This document shows, piece by piece, positions 19,927 to 30,318 of a DNA stretch of 64,000 bases. The stretch is from Adiantum capillus-veneris (Eukaryota > Streptophyta > Polypodiopsida > Polypodiales > Pteridaceae). Made by a program: the position numbers and the translations under genes. The notes under the pieces are model-generated. The model was not told the DNA's origin. It was given only the letters and a program-made list of their open reading frames with translations, and ran no database searches. How positions within the stretch are numbered: the first letter of the stretch is position 1; each line of letters opens with the position of its first letter. The stretch spans positions 61,478,209-61,542,208 of the forward strand of contig CM043971.1 in assembly GCA_014529385.2 (NCBI GenBank). Direction: 5' to 3'.

Positions 19927-20720
19927 AAGGCTCATAGAGTTTGGATTACAAAATAGACCAAAAACTTGGCAAAACTGAAATCCATACTAATTGTCGAGAA
20001 ATTGTGTGACTTGATGAATCTTGTTCAGATTAAGTTCTGACTTGACTCAAAGGCTTAAAACAGGTCATAAAAAGATCGTCCAACAAAATAATTGCAAAAA
20101 CTGTTCATTTTAGGTCAAAAGTAAATAATCCTATTTTATGCATTTGGCTCAAAATGGATCAATGTTGATACCAAAGACCCTATGCATGATTACAAACATC
20201 TTTTGTAAAGGCTCATAGAGTTTGGATCACAAAACATACCAAAAACTGAAATTCATACTAATTGTCGAGAAATTGTGTCTGACTTGATGAATCTTGCTAA
20301 AGTTAAATTTTGATTTGACTCAAAGACTTAAAATAGGTCATTAAAAGACCGTCGAGTGAAAAAATTGCAAAAAGTATTCATTTTAGGTCAAAAGTAAATG
20401 ATCGTATTTTTTGCATTTGGCTCAAAATGGATCAAGGTTGATACCAAAGACTCTATGCATGTGTACAAACATTGTGAAGGCTAATAGAGTTTGTATCACA
20501 AAACAGACCAAAAACTGAAATCCGTACTAATTATCGAGAAATTGTGTCTCACTTGATGAATCTTGTTCAAATTAAGTTTTTACTTGACTCAAAGGCTTTA
20601 AACAAGACATAGAAAGACTATCCACTTAAAAAATTGCAAAAAGTGTTCATTCTAGGTCAAAAATAAATAATCCTATTTTTTGCATTTGGCTCAAAATGAA
20701 TCCTTGTGTCAACAGTAAAT
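19927..20720. repeat. Three tandem copies of a 260-290 bp repeat
   Basis: The phrase AAGGCT(C/A)ATAGAGTTT starts at 19927, 20218 and 20477. Each copy continues with GAAATCC.TACTAATT.TCGAGAAATTGTGT and CATTTGGCTCAAAATG. Copies are perhaps 85-90% alike by eye, so this is an older duplication. No ORF or transposon signature is visible. Confidence 0.8.
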
Positions 20721-20854
20721 AATCGCATACACTCTTTGATCCAAGACTCCTCTGGCAATTTGCATATGCACCAACACCTCTTTCGGCTGATCCGTAGCAT
20801 CATTCATACATTTGTAGGTTGGCTTGTTTTCCAGCAGAAGTTCTAATTCGAGAT

Positions 20855-21124
20855 CTAGAGAGCAAAATCTGCAGTAGACTGTCTTTGCAAATGTGGGTTG
20901 GTCACTCTCTCTTCAGCAGTGATTATCCATTCAGGTACCCAGTCCAGTAGCTGGATTGTGTTGGGATGCACAGGTAAATGGCAAGTCTCTTGATCATGAA
21001 AAGCAACTGATTTCCAGTGCTCCACCATTTCCCTGGCTCCGACATATAGTCGTTGAAAACGATCAGATAGGAGATCATCATCCTCCAGATATTGCCTGGT
21101 TATGGGAGCCTGCTGATGTCTCAA
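20855..21124 (-). other. Unassigned minus-strand ORF, 89 residues
   Basis: This frame has balanced composition (RFQRLYVGAREMVEHWKS, LLDWVPEWIITAEERV) and no repeats. It lacks an ATG start and lies antisense to element D, whose leader overlaps the same bases. It could be a fragment of another element or a chance frame. I recognise no family. Confidence 0.25.
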
Positions 21125-21384
21125 TCGCTTGTAAGGGTGATAATCACCTACCTCATCACACCTGTGTATATACTAGATGGCACTCTATCTTGCAGGAAAG
21201 TGAAGTTGCTCAAAGAGAGAGAGTTCAAACTTTTCCAAGAGCTTGCTAGAGGGACAGTCCTAGAGCTAGAAGACGAAGACAACCTTGTCCTCTGGTACTA
21301 TAAATTTGACCTCGACTACCAAGAGCTCTACACCTCCGACTATAACCTTCCACCACGAAGGAGAGAGCCTTTCCGAATTATCAT

Positions 21385-21612
21385 GTGATGGACCCAGCGC
21401 ATCAACCTTTTGCAAGGAACCAAACTTATGCACCACAACGAATTCAATCAATCAAAGTAATCTTGGACCGCAAGATGTTTTATCAGCAGATCGTTACAAC
21501 CATGTTTGGTAGAGAACGACTGCAAGAGATAAACACCTCTTCTCTACCCTTTATCCTCCGTATGATTAATCATGAACTGTCTTTTGATGTAGTTATTTTC
21601 ATCCTTGTATAG
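21385..21612 (+). CDS. Conserved small ORF upstream of gag in element D
   Basis: This 75-residue ORF ends 93 bases before the gag start. It is the counterpart of 7025-7243 in element A: TY, IKVILDRK, YQ, TMFGRER, LPF and the hydrophobic end VVIFILV match in order and spacing. The frame is open although the gag-pol of this element has stops, which supports real coding in the recent past. Function is unknown. A hydrophobic C-terminus could make it membrane-associated, but that is speculation. Confidence 0.55.
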   Translation: MMDPAHQPFARNQTYAPQRIQSIKVILDRKMFYQQIVTTMFGRERLQEINTSSLPFILRMINHELSFDVVIFILV

Positions 21613-21704
21613 TATGTTTTCCATCTACCGAGCACCCATGTATTGAATCTCTTTTTTTTTTTATTTAAAGATTTCTAAGTCGAGTTAATTTTCTCACTCT
21701 CACA

Positions 21705-22526
21705 ATGGCAAGTGTAGCATTTCCAACCTTTACTGGTAAGGTGGGTGAGGATGCTGCAAACTTTCTAGAAAACTTGGAAATAGCATGTGTCATCTCTGCG
21801 AGAGATGATGATGCTTCGCGCTTGCACATCTTCCCACTTCTAATGAAGGTGGAGGCAAGATCATGGTACAATGCCTTGGCACAAGAAACCAAGGAACAGT
21901 GGGACTTATTAAGAGCAGCCTTTGTTGACACAACATCAGAGAAGCTATGGCAATTGTTGACAGAGTTGAAGCAGGGCAGTATGCTGGAATACACATCATA
22001 CGAGTCAAAGTTTGTAGATTTATGGGGGCGATGGGTTGCATCGCTAAGAGAGGATGAGGGGGCACCTAATTTCCTAAAGAAGGATCGGTTTGTGGCTGGG
22101 TTATGGCCAACTCTTAAAGAGAAGGTGAAGGGAAGGTTTCCTGCTACGTATGAGCTAGCAGTTGAAGTGGCCCGCCTTAAAGACAAGAAGTTGCACCTAC
22201 AAGTCAGGAATATCGATGAAGAGGAAGCCGTTAGGACTCGACCACCTCTAGCACCACCTAAAACAGCCGCCCAGAGGATTCAACCACAAGAACCAATTGA
22301 AGATCAGCAAGACCTGCTCAATCGAATCACCAATCAACTTGAGAATTTCTCAGGCCATTTGATACAACAAGGGCATGTACACAATCGCAACCAAGATCAA
22401 GGAAGAGGACAACGAAGGCAAAACCAAGAATACCACTGCTACAATTGTGGGGAGGATGGTCATGGCATGTACTACTGTCCACACTCAAGGAGGCAGAATT
22501 TCAATAGAGGAGCCAGGCAAAACTAG
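21705..22526 (+). CDS. Element D gag with zinc knuckle
   Basis: This 273-residue ORF starts at MASVAFPTF, directly comparable with element A gag. Residues 1-170 are the capsid region (EARSWYNAL, TSYESKFVDLWGRW, FLKKDRFVAGLWP, GRFPATYELAVE). The knuckle CYNCGEDGHGMYYC lies near residue 250. Here gag reads through the position that is TAG in element A (Gln in LIQQG). It stops instead 16 residues after the knuckle at a TAG where the protein should run into the proline-rich protease linker. Confidence 0.9.
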   Translation: MASVAFPTFTGKVGEDAANFLENLEIACVISARDDDASRLHIFPLLMKVEARSWYNALAQETKEQWDLLRAAFVDTTSEKLWQLLTELKQGSMLEYTSYESKFVDLWGRWVASLREDEGAPNFLKKDRFVAGLWPTLKEKVKGRFPATYELAVEVARLKDKKLHLQVRNIDEEEAVRTRPPLAPPKTAAQRIQPQEPIEDQQDLLNRITNQLENFSGHLIQQGHVHNRNQDQGRGQRRQNQEYHCYNCGEDGHGMYYCPHSRRQNFNRGARQN

Positions 22527-23600
22527 GTTTCACCACCGAGAGCAAGACCACCACCACCGAGGGCACCACAACAAGCACCACCCATGCAAATCCTACATTA
22601 ACCACCCATTCAACCACAACCACCACCACCACCACAACCTCTCATTCCACCCTTACCCCCACCACCAATTGGCAATCAAACAGTAAGCGTCATCAGTCTT
22701 GAAGGTAAAGGAAAGGAGAAAGTGGAGGAGGATATCAAGGGAGTAGCAAAAGGTAAGACCAAGTTTAAAGGAGTAGATGCCATAGGGGTAAAACGCGCTA
22801 GGCAAGGTGAATCTTCCCAAAAGGAAGAAAAGATGAAGACTAAAGGGGAATCTAGCAAAAGGCCGTCCAAGTCACGACGTAAAATTGACATTGTAGATTT
22901 CTCTTTGGCTGAATGTTCTAAACCATATGATTTGGTTCAAGATGTTTCTGTGCAGGGCCCAAAAATCACCTAGCCCCAATTACTCCACCTAGCACCTACG
23001 GTGAGGAGACAATGGACAAAGATGGTTAGCACGAGACGACCAAAGCCAAAGATAGCTGGGGCTATCACTGGGAGGAATTTAGATGACATACTACCAGTGA
23101 TGGATGCTTACATCAAAGGGCAACACATCTCCAATATCTACATCGATGGTGGCGCACAAATATGCGTCATGAGTGAAAAAATGATGCACTGTTTGGGTTT
23201 AGAGGTGAGTCGGCCGGCACCATGCCGAGCCAAAATGGCAAATAATTTAAAAGTTCAATTTAAATGCAGTTAGGATAAAGGCATTCAACACCGAGGTAGG
23301 TGTGGACATCTTTGTCATGCCCCACAAAGGGGAGGGCTATCCTATCATTCTAGGGAGGCCTTGGCTTATGGCTATGAGAGCTAAGCAGGACTGGGACACC
23401 GGCATAATCCAGATGAAGGATGCAAAAGGGAGGCCAATACTTTACGACATGAATAAAGGTCGGCAATGCAACATGGATCTAGAAACCTCTATGGATGAGT
23501 TTTCTAGTGGTGACTCTTCAACCACTTCAGAGGAGGAGTCAACAGGGAGTGAAGGAAGTGATAGCTCCATTGAGGTAATGGGCCTCACGTTCAACCAGAA
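22527..23600 (+). pseudogene. Element D protease region, broken
   Basis: In frame after the gag stop come a Pro-rich linker, a TAA near 22600, and a basic linker (ESSKRPSKSRRK). A TAG follows near 22971, where element A has Trp (PKIT-W-PQLLHL), pointing to a G-to-A change. Then comes protease with NIYIDGGAQICVMSE (about 23.13-23.17 kb). A frameshift near 23270 passes to the frame 23302 onward, with FVMPHKGEGYPIILGRPWLMAM and an acidic Ser/Glu linker ending at VMGLTFNQN. Homology with element A stops there, before RT. Confidence 0.8.
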
Positions 23601-24450
23601 CAAGGTGGACCCTTCAAATTTGCAACCACAGGTGAAAGTGGTGAAGACACTTCAACTACCCCTATGGCACGAGATTGGTGGAAGACGACCAAAAGTTATA
23701 TTGACGACCACTTGGCAAGTCCTTTCTAGGGAAAGACTCATGCAGAGAAATGCAATTGAGGTCTACTGGCACTTTAGGTTTTCCTTTCTAATTGTGAACA
23801 TTGTGTGTAACATTAATTTGGGAAACTCTTTAAGTTGGGTTGCCACAAGAGTGGAAGGATTGACATCAACAACCAGTGGAATCAATCTAGGACACACCAA
23901 TCAAGGAAGAATGGTTTTGCATACTAGTGGTAACATGGAGTCATTTTTCAAAATGTGGTTTGTAGTTTATCTTTTGTACATGGTGGGCTCTCTTGTGCAA
24001 CAGGCATCAACCATGCAATCTATCCATGTGGGCAACAGGTCTCTATCAATTTGGCATGAAGAAGGACAAGCAAGATATGAGGATTATGGTTTCTTATTGC
24101 CTTTTGGCTATGTGTCTGGACGAGGAAGCCATGCATGGTCCCACTTTGGAATACTTTCAAGGACTGATTGAGTTCTTTCCATACCTTCTATCACTTATGC
24201 AAGAGTTAATTCTTGTGCAGTTTGGGGACTCAAGAATCATTATAAGTGTGATCTTCTGAAGAGGGCATTATTGCATACAATGGATTTACGCTTAGTGTGG
24301 GACCCAGGTGGACACCAAAAAGAACTTTGGGGAGCCTCATGCTTCCAAGGGATCCATTATTCCCTACAAGGATCTACCAGCCACCAAGGAGAAATCCTAC
24401 TCTATTTCAACATGCTCAAGTACAGAGCTAGAGGCATGAATACCTCTAGC
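23600..24450 (+). other. Unrecognised sequence replacing pol in element D
   Basis: The frame from the protease stays open to 24171, adding about 190 residues with no RT, RNase H or integrase motif (includes WHEIGGRRPKVILTTTW and WHEEGQARYEDYGF). An overlapping frame (23993-24259) is also open. I recognise no family. It may be captured host sequence or degenerate filler. Confidence 0.35.
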
Positions 24451-24467
24451 CTTAGGGGGAGGGCTAA
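24451..24467 (+). other. Element D polypurine tract
   Basis: TTAGGGGGAGGGCTAA directly precedes the LTR start TGAGGC. It matches the element A tract AAAAGGGGAGGGCTAA in position and sequence. Confidence 0.75.
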
Positions 24468-26398
24468 TGAGGCAAGCTTTTCCATGCATGGGAACCCCCC
24501 ATATATCTTTGCCCTTTTACCAAAAATATTTCCTATTACATAAGTAACTTTTGATTTTTCTTCCCTTTTTCACAAAAGTTTTAGCCTTTATTAAATAAAT
24601 AAGACTTATGCTAATCAATCACGATGTAGCATAAATAAGTAAGCTTTCTTTGTTGATCTCTCTTTTGACCTTAAATATTAAATATATATATTCTAAATTA
24701 CATTATATATTTTATTATTTTCTAATATATTTTTCATGTATGTATATTATTCCATCCTACCAAATATTTTATTCACTAGTTTTCATTTTCAAACCTCAAC
24801 CCCACTTTCAAATTTCAATAATACCTCCATCTAGATGATTGCCAATCTTTTCAAAACTCTAGGTCATGTTTTCATACACATGAAGGAGCTTACACTTGAA
24901 GTCAAGAGAGAAGTCCACTCAAAGGGGACCACCAAAAGACTTTTGCAGCCACAAATAATACATTATTTGGCTGAATTTTTTTAAGTAAATAAGAACCCCG
25001 AATATGAAGGAGCGTTCAACATGAAAGATGTAGCTCGTGATCTCAACTTTTAGCTCAATTTTTTTCAGAAGTTTTGGAGTTATGAACACGGAGATATGAT
25101 TTTTGTAGTGGACCCCAGTTTTCTCGTGTAATGGTGACACAGGTCATCCCCAATTTTCTTCCCTTTAGAATGGCTATGGTTCTACAAGTCTTCAATCATG
25201 ATTACAAGAGACAAGGCTCTTTTAATGAGGTCTTGGAAAGTCTAGAGTGATTCTATCACCATTTTTGGAGTATCCATCCTCATCAACAACTATCCACCTT
25301 TGACAATCTCTCTTGTAAATTTCTTACCTCTCTCTTCTCTCCCTAATAAGCTTATGTCTAGCCAAAGCTAGACTATTGTAAATATCTCCTATCCTCTACA
25401 TCCTACCCACATTCTCTCATCTTCTCTCTCTATTGACTCTGGTATTTTAAATAATGATGAGACAAGATGGGAGCCACAGTCACATGCACCCCATTTTCCT
25501 AGTCACCAAAGTGGGACACTCACCTCAAATAGAAATATTACTAAATCCTCCCCTCCTTCCCTATATAAGGAGGCCATGAGAGCTCACTTGAAAGACACAC
25601 ACACACCTATCCATACACACTCTTGTGCTACATGCTTGTAGCATGAACCCTAATCACATAATCACAACACCATCATCATCACCATCACCATGCACAAAAG
25701 ATGAGCACCACACCTCCACACCACTTGTAATTAAGGGTTGAAGGCACAATTTCAAGAAGAAGAAGTGTGGACACACTCATGATATTCCTCGCCATCAACT
25801 CCCATCTCTCCATTATGCCTCCTACGATCTTGTCCCCTTCTCATTTTCCTGCCATACGCTACCTATTGTATTCATCTTTTGCAAGCAATCAACACACTCC
25901 ATCTTGGTGCCATAATTTGTGTCGCTTTGGATACATCTCATTGTGAGTATGGTATATGCTTGTTCCTTGCCTTTTTTTTTGCTTATGTAAAGGTGTGCGG
26001 ATTCACCACCATACACACACACTCTCTCTCTCCCTCTCATATTCCTATCTTCTTGCTACTTCCATCTTGAGGTGTGCGGATTCGCCACCTCTTGTATGAT
26101 AAGTGAGCATACTTGCAAGTTTCCCCTACCTCATTATCTTCCTTACTAACATGCACGAGTAGCAAGCCCATCCTCACTCATTCACCACTCCTCTCACCTT
26201 ATTCTCTGGCCACCCCATTCCACATTTGGGTGTGGATCTTGAAATTGTTTTCCATGGCATGCTTCATTGTGTATATGTATGCGTCCTAGCCGCATATCTT
26301 GCTAGGTGGTGCCCCTATTGTGTATCCCCCATGATGAGGCCATTGTGCATAGTCTTGGTGTAGAGGCCACCGGGTCTATTTTTCACTTCCGCCTCTCA
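24468..26398 (+). repeat. Element D 3' LTR
   Basis: The 1.93-kb LTR runs from TGAGGCAAGCTTTTCC to CTTCCGCCTCTCA. Its end is recognisably related to element A's LTR (GCGTCCTAGCCGC, GCTAGGTGGTGCCCC, TAGAGGCCACCGG). It includes the TATA box at 25561 and two copies of the GGTGTGCGGATTC motif (25992-26004, 26071-26083). Element C sequence begins immediately after it. Confidence 0.75.
25561..25570 (+). promoter_or_regulatory. TATA box in element D LTR
   Basis: CTATATAAGGAGGCC corresponds to CTATATAAAGAGGG in the element A LTRs. Short ACAC repeats follow at about 25596, mirroring the GT/AC tract near the A box. Confidence 0.55.
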
Positions 26399-26403
26399 CT
26401 TCC

Positions 26404-28045
26404 TTCACAATCTACATATCAGACTCCGCCTTAGCTAACTTGCTTTCTAGTAGCTTAATAGACCTGTCTGAATGAGCTTCAAGTAGCTTATGACACAGAT
26501 TCTGGCTGTCTCGTGCTTCCTTCAGCTTCTGAATTTGGTCTTCAGTTCCCTTCAAGTCATCTTTAACCTTATTCAGTTCTTCTTATGACCCTGCAGCGTC
26601 CAACATCTGTCCCATACAGTTGACAATAGTGTTCCATGAAGACTGGATGAGGACTAAACATCCATCATTGACTGTGGTTGGGTCAGAATCAGTGGGCTCA
26701 TACATTGTAACCAGAGCCATATAGGGTAAGGCTGCATAATCAGATTTCTGTAGGAAGAGACGTCCTTTAACTGGATGGGTCTGCAGCTGCTGTTACCTGT
26801 CCCTCTTCACCAGGTGTAGAGCTTCTTCATTATTTGGGATGGAGACGCCACCTAGTAAGGTTGGAGATGGTGGACCTTTGCCCTTTTCCAATTGACCTTT
26901 ACCCTTGTCCAGTTGTCCCTTGCCCTTATCCAACTGTTATGCTACCTTCTTAGAGGTTGGTGCTTTTGCCTGGTCTTTGCTAGTACCAGTAGTGACTGTA
27001 ATCTATCCTACTGACTGGTTGACCTCAGCGGTATGAGCAGGTTGTTTGTCAGCCTGGCTGACTAGAGCCTTTTCAGTAGTCACTGTTTTGACTTGACTCT
27101 CTATCTGCTTCAGAAAAGCACTGCTCTTTGTTAGTGTCATCTTTGATTTCTTCGAGCTGCCAGACTCATCGTGGTAGCCTTCCATTTCAGACCAGTTGGA
27201 GAGGTCTGACTGTCCGTGGATTCTTCATCTGAAGAAAAATCAATATTCTTTGATTCCGGAACTGGCTTCTCACTCCAAGCCATTCTTACCTGGACATGAG
27301 CATCTGGAGAAGTTGCCCAATATAGAAATTGCCAAACATAACAAGCTTTAAAAACACTCTGGGATGTCAACTTGGCAGTTTTGTGTGAGAGTATCTAACA
27401 AAGGTTGATAGAAACCTTTGAATCCAATGTCTTGGCTAGCAGCATAGCGAAAACCTTCTTTGACACATATGTTGGATTATTTTTAAGACTTATCGCTTCA
27501 GCTACAAACCTGTAAGCAGTAGAGGCCTCCAGTCCGCCGGCCACTAGAATCCCTTGACCACTAGCTTTTCTTTTGCGCTTGGAAACCTTATCCTCCTTCA
27601 GGACTATTCTGATCTGTTGTGGGGTTTCCACAAACGGCTTGGGCTCATTTGGCATCCGAAATGCAAAAGCTATGTCGTCTGGTGTAGCACACACCTTTTT
27701 ACCATACACCATAGCACTGCCATCTTCAGCATCGAAAGAGTCAAGAACCTGCTTTATGTTGCCCTCGTCAAAAGCGATTCTTGTAGCTTGCAGAACTACC
27801 CGTAGATCCCACAGTTGTACCAAAGCCATAGCTTGGTCAGTAAACACGTAACGCTGAATCTCGTTGTAAGGGATGATGGGAAGGCTTGCCTTTGCAGCAG
27901 TGACAATGGCTTGGGTTTCATCGAGGGATTCCTGCATCTTGTATGAGCGCTTCTTTCTACCCATACACTGTGAAGATGACGAAATAGGTGAGGAAGAGCA
28001 AGACTTACTTGATTCTTCAAAGCCATACCCAGGTGTTGCTGACAA
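26404..28045 (-). pseudogene. Element C additional ORF downstream of integrase
   Basis: The first 216 residues (28045-27395) are open: a Ser-rich start, then a globular region with VYGKKVCATPDDIAFAFRMP and, near the end, YRFVAEAISLKNNPT. The spacing and pattern resemble the plant transposon domain Transposase_32 (PF20167) found in Athila-type ORFs; this is a judgement from memory of the family. After a stop, frames 27370-27137 and 27185-27003 add an acidic Ser linker. Further reading across stops gives a threefold KGKGQL(D/E) repeat (about 26.9 kb) and a C-terminal coiled coil (EELNKVKDDLKGTEDQIQKL). At least four stops and one frameshift break it. The role is unknown. Athila-type elements carry an env-like or extra ORF in this position. 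Confidence 0.6.
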
Positions 28046-28307
28046 AGCTAGTCAACAGTCGACTGTTTCCTCAGAAGACGAAGTCTATGGTCGGCTGTAG
28101 CGAAGATACCTCAAAGCCTGGCGATGGCGAATGAACAACAAGAGGAAATCGTCGTGCAAGATATTTGTGAGGAAAAATTCCGACTCTCCTTACTGTTATA
28201 CGCGTTCGTGCCATAAAGGCTCCACCACTCGCCGTTCCTAGACTTTTGTACGTCGCTGCTGTCGTGACAGACATGCATTGGACAAGACTTCTACCCATCC
28301 TTGAATT

Positions 28308-28393
28308 GATTACTACTGGCATGCCATGTGACCGTTGGGCGCTTAAAAATGATTACTACTAGCATGCCATCTGACCGTTGGGCACTTAAAAAT
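28308..28393. repeat. 43-bp tandem duplication between integrase and additional ORF
   Basis: GATTACTACTGGCATGCCAT.. starts at 28308 and again at 28351, two copies with three or four differences. It lies exactly in the gap between the pol end and the additional ORF of element C. Confidence 0.85.
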
Positions 28394-29690
28394 TAAAAAC
28401 TGTGTTCCCACTGATACTGGGCTAGTTCCCAGTCTGGCTTGATTACACTAGTACTGGTCCTAGGACCAATCTGGCTTGGTCCTACTGGCACTGGTTCTAA
28501 AATTGGAACTGGCTGCACATTAAAAAGCACAAAAATATCTAATTCTCGTATCTCTTGATCTTCAGTTCCCAGCTCCCTAGTACCTTGTTCCTGGCCAGGC
28601 TCTCTAGCTTCTGAATAGTAGAGCTTGATCTTCGCACCATTATACACTCCTAGCAGCAGTAATCCAGATAAATCTTTCAATCTTAATATGCCATTGGAGA
28701 AGACCCAGTCTACCTCAAATGGTCCTACCCAGGAAATCTTCAGGTTTGGCTTCTTAGGACCCAATCTAGACTGATAGAGAAACACCAAATCCCCTTTCTA
28801 AAATTCCCGAACCTTAATTCTGCAATCATGCAAGTGATTCCTTCGTTGCTGAACAATTTCTTGTTCCAGCATAGCTCGTTGCCTGAGTTCATCTAATTGC
28901 ATAAGCTCATCCAGGCGCTTTTTCAGATTGTGGTTGAAGTCTAATCCATACTTCACAACCATTCTTAGACTTGGGATAACAAACTCCATAGGAACCACAA
29001 CTTCAGTGCCATACACCATTTTGAATGGTGTCAACCGAGTAGTGACCTTGTAAGCTGTCCTATACGCCCATAAAGCAGTCTGGAGTTTCAAATCCCACTG
29101 GTCTAGCTTCTTCTGCACAACCTTAGTGAGAATAATCTTGATTGTCTTGTTACTACTTTCAGTCTGTCCATTACATCTGGGATAATAAGGGGTAGATTTC
29201 CGATGCTTGACTGAAAGCATATCTAGTAGAATCTCCATGGTGTCATTGATAAAATGTGTTCCTTGGTCTGACACAATCTCTACCGGACATCCATATCGAC
29301 AGACAATATTCTCAAATAGAAACCTTGTGGTTGACTTGGTTGTGTTTTTAGGGAGAGCCTTAGCTTCAACCCACTTAGTGACATAGCAAGTAGCCATTAC
29401 TATGTACTTGTTCTTTCTGGGGGTAACCTTCTTAAAATGTCCCATAAAATATAAGCCCCATTTCATGAACACACCCAGTGGTTGTACTGGCGTTAAAGGA
29501 GTCATATCTGCAATTGTAGGTCTACCCATTTTTTGGCATACGTCCCAAGTTTTGCAAAAACTTCTAACATCAGCAATTAATGTTTGCCACCATAGACCAG
29601 CTCTTGCAGAATCTTCTTGTAGGTAACTTCATTGGAAAAATGTCCACCAGATTCTCCATTATGTGCCTCTGAAATGACTTGTATTCTCCC
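28393..29690 (-). pseudogene. Element C integrase, broken
   Basis: The zinc region (29690-29530) reads EAHNGESGGHF and CKTWDVCQK, with a frameshift near 29600. The core ORF 28798-29529 keeps the second and third catalytic residues (VSDQGTHF and NGQTESSN). The first is lost: WGLYFMG has Tyr where WGLDF is expected. A TAG ends the frame at KVREF, and the next frame (28788-28393) supplies the C-terminal GPF-type module (WVGPFEVDWVF). There is no chromodomain. Confidence 0.88.
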
Positions 29691-29721
29691 TTCCATAGGC
29701 ACACAACACCAAAGAATACCA

Positions 29722-30310
29722 TCAGCACCTAATCAATAGAGTGAACCTCCAATGATAGTAAACTTCAAGCTCTTGATAAGCCTTCTTCTGGTTCTGCTTC
29801 CAGTCCTCTAGGATAGCACCTTGAGAAAGAAATTGATAAACATCATACCATTCAGGGTCAACTGATTCTCCTGCTTCCAGCTGGAATAAGTCAGCATCCT
29901 TTGGTTTGTCCCTCAAGGATGCTTCTGAATAACCCTCTATACTTTTGGATAGAAAATCAGCTCCACAGTGATTCTTGCCAGGCTTATGAAAAATTCTGAA
30001 TTCAAACTCCATGAGGAACATCATCCACCATATTAACCTTCTTTGAATAATGACTTTATTAATCAACAACAGAAGAGCCTGATGATCCACATAGAAATGA
30101 AATAGTCTGCATAGCAGGTAATGCCTGAACTTTGTAGCACTGAAAACCATTCCAAGGGCTTCTCGCTTAGTGGTCATATAACCTTGTTCAGCCTGGCTAA
30201 ATCTGTGACTAGAAAAATAAACAATATAATCAGTCCTTCCATTTGTATGAGTCAATATCGCCCCCTTTGCCAGGCCCGAAGCGTCCACATGTACATGGAA
30301 AATAGCATCC
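29722..30310 (-). pseudogene. Element C RNase H
   Basis: The 188-residue frame starts in DASGLAKGAILTH, a Ty3-type RNase H first block. It continues with REALGMVFSATKFRHYL, FYVDHQALL and a GADFLSKS end block in place of ADALSR. The catalytic Asp/Glu positions (DAS, E in KREAL, DHQ, ADF) are plausible. It is separated from RT only by a stop near 30311. Confidence 0.85.
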
Positions 30311-30318
30311 CAGTTTGG

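Larger units (their letters stand above)
21092..26398 (+). mobile_element. Element D: gag-only relative of element A with 3' LTR
   Basis: Plus-strand order is leader ORFs, gag with zinc knuckle, protease, non-pol sequence, polypurine tract and 3' LTR. Gag, protease, polypurine tract, TATA box and the LTR end region are all clearly related to element A. No RT, RNase H or integrase remains, and no 5' LTR was found in the window. It is thus a 5'-truncated, internally rearranged, non-autonomous copy, in the style of gag-retaining TR-GAG elements. The left limit is approximate. Confidence 0.8.
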
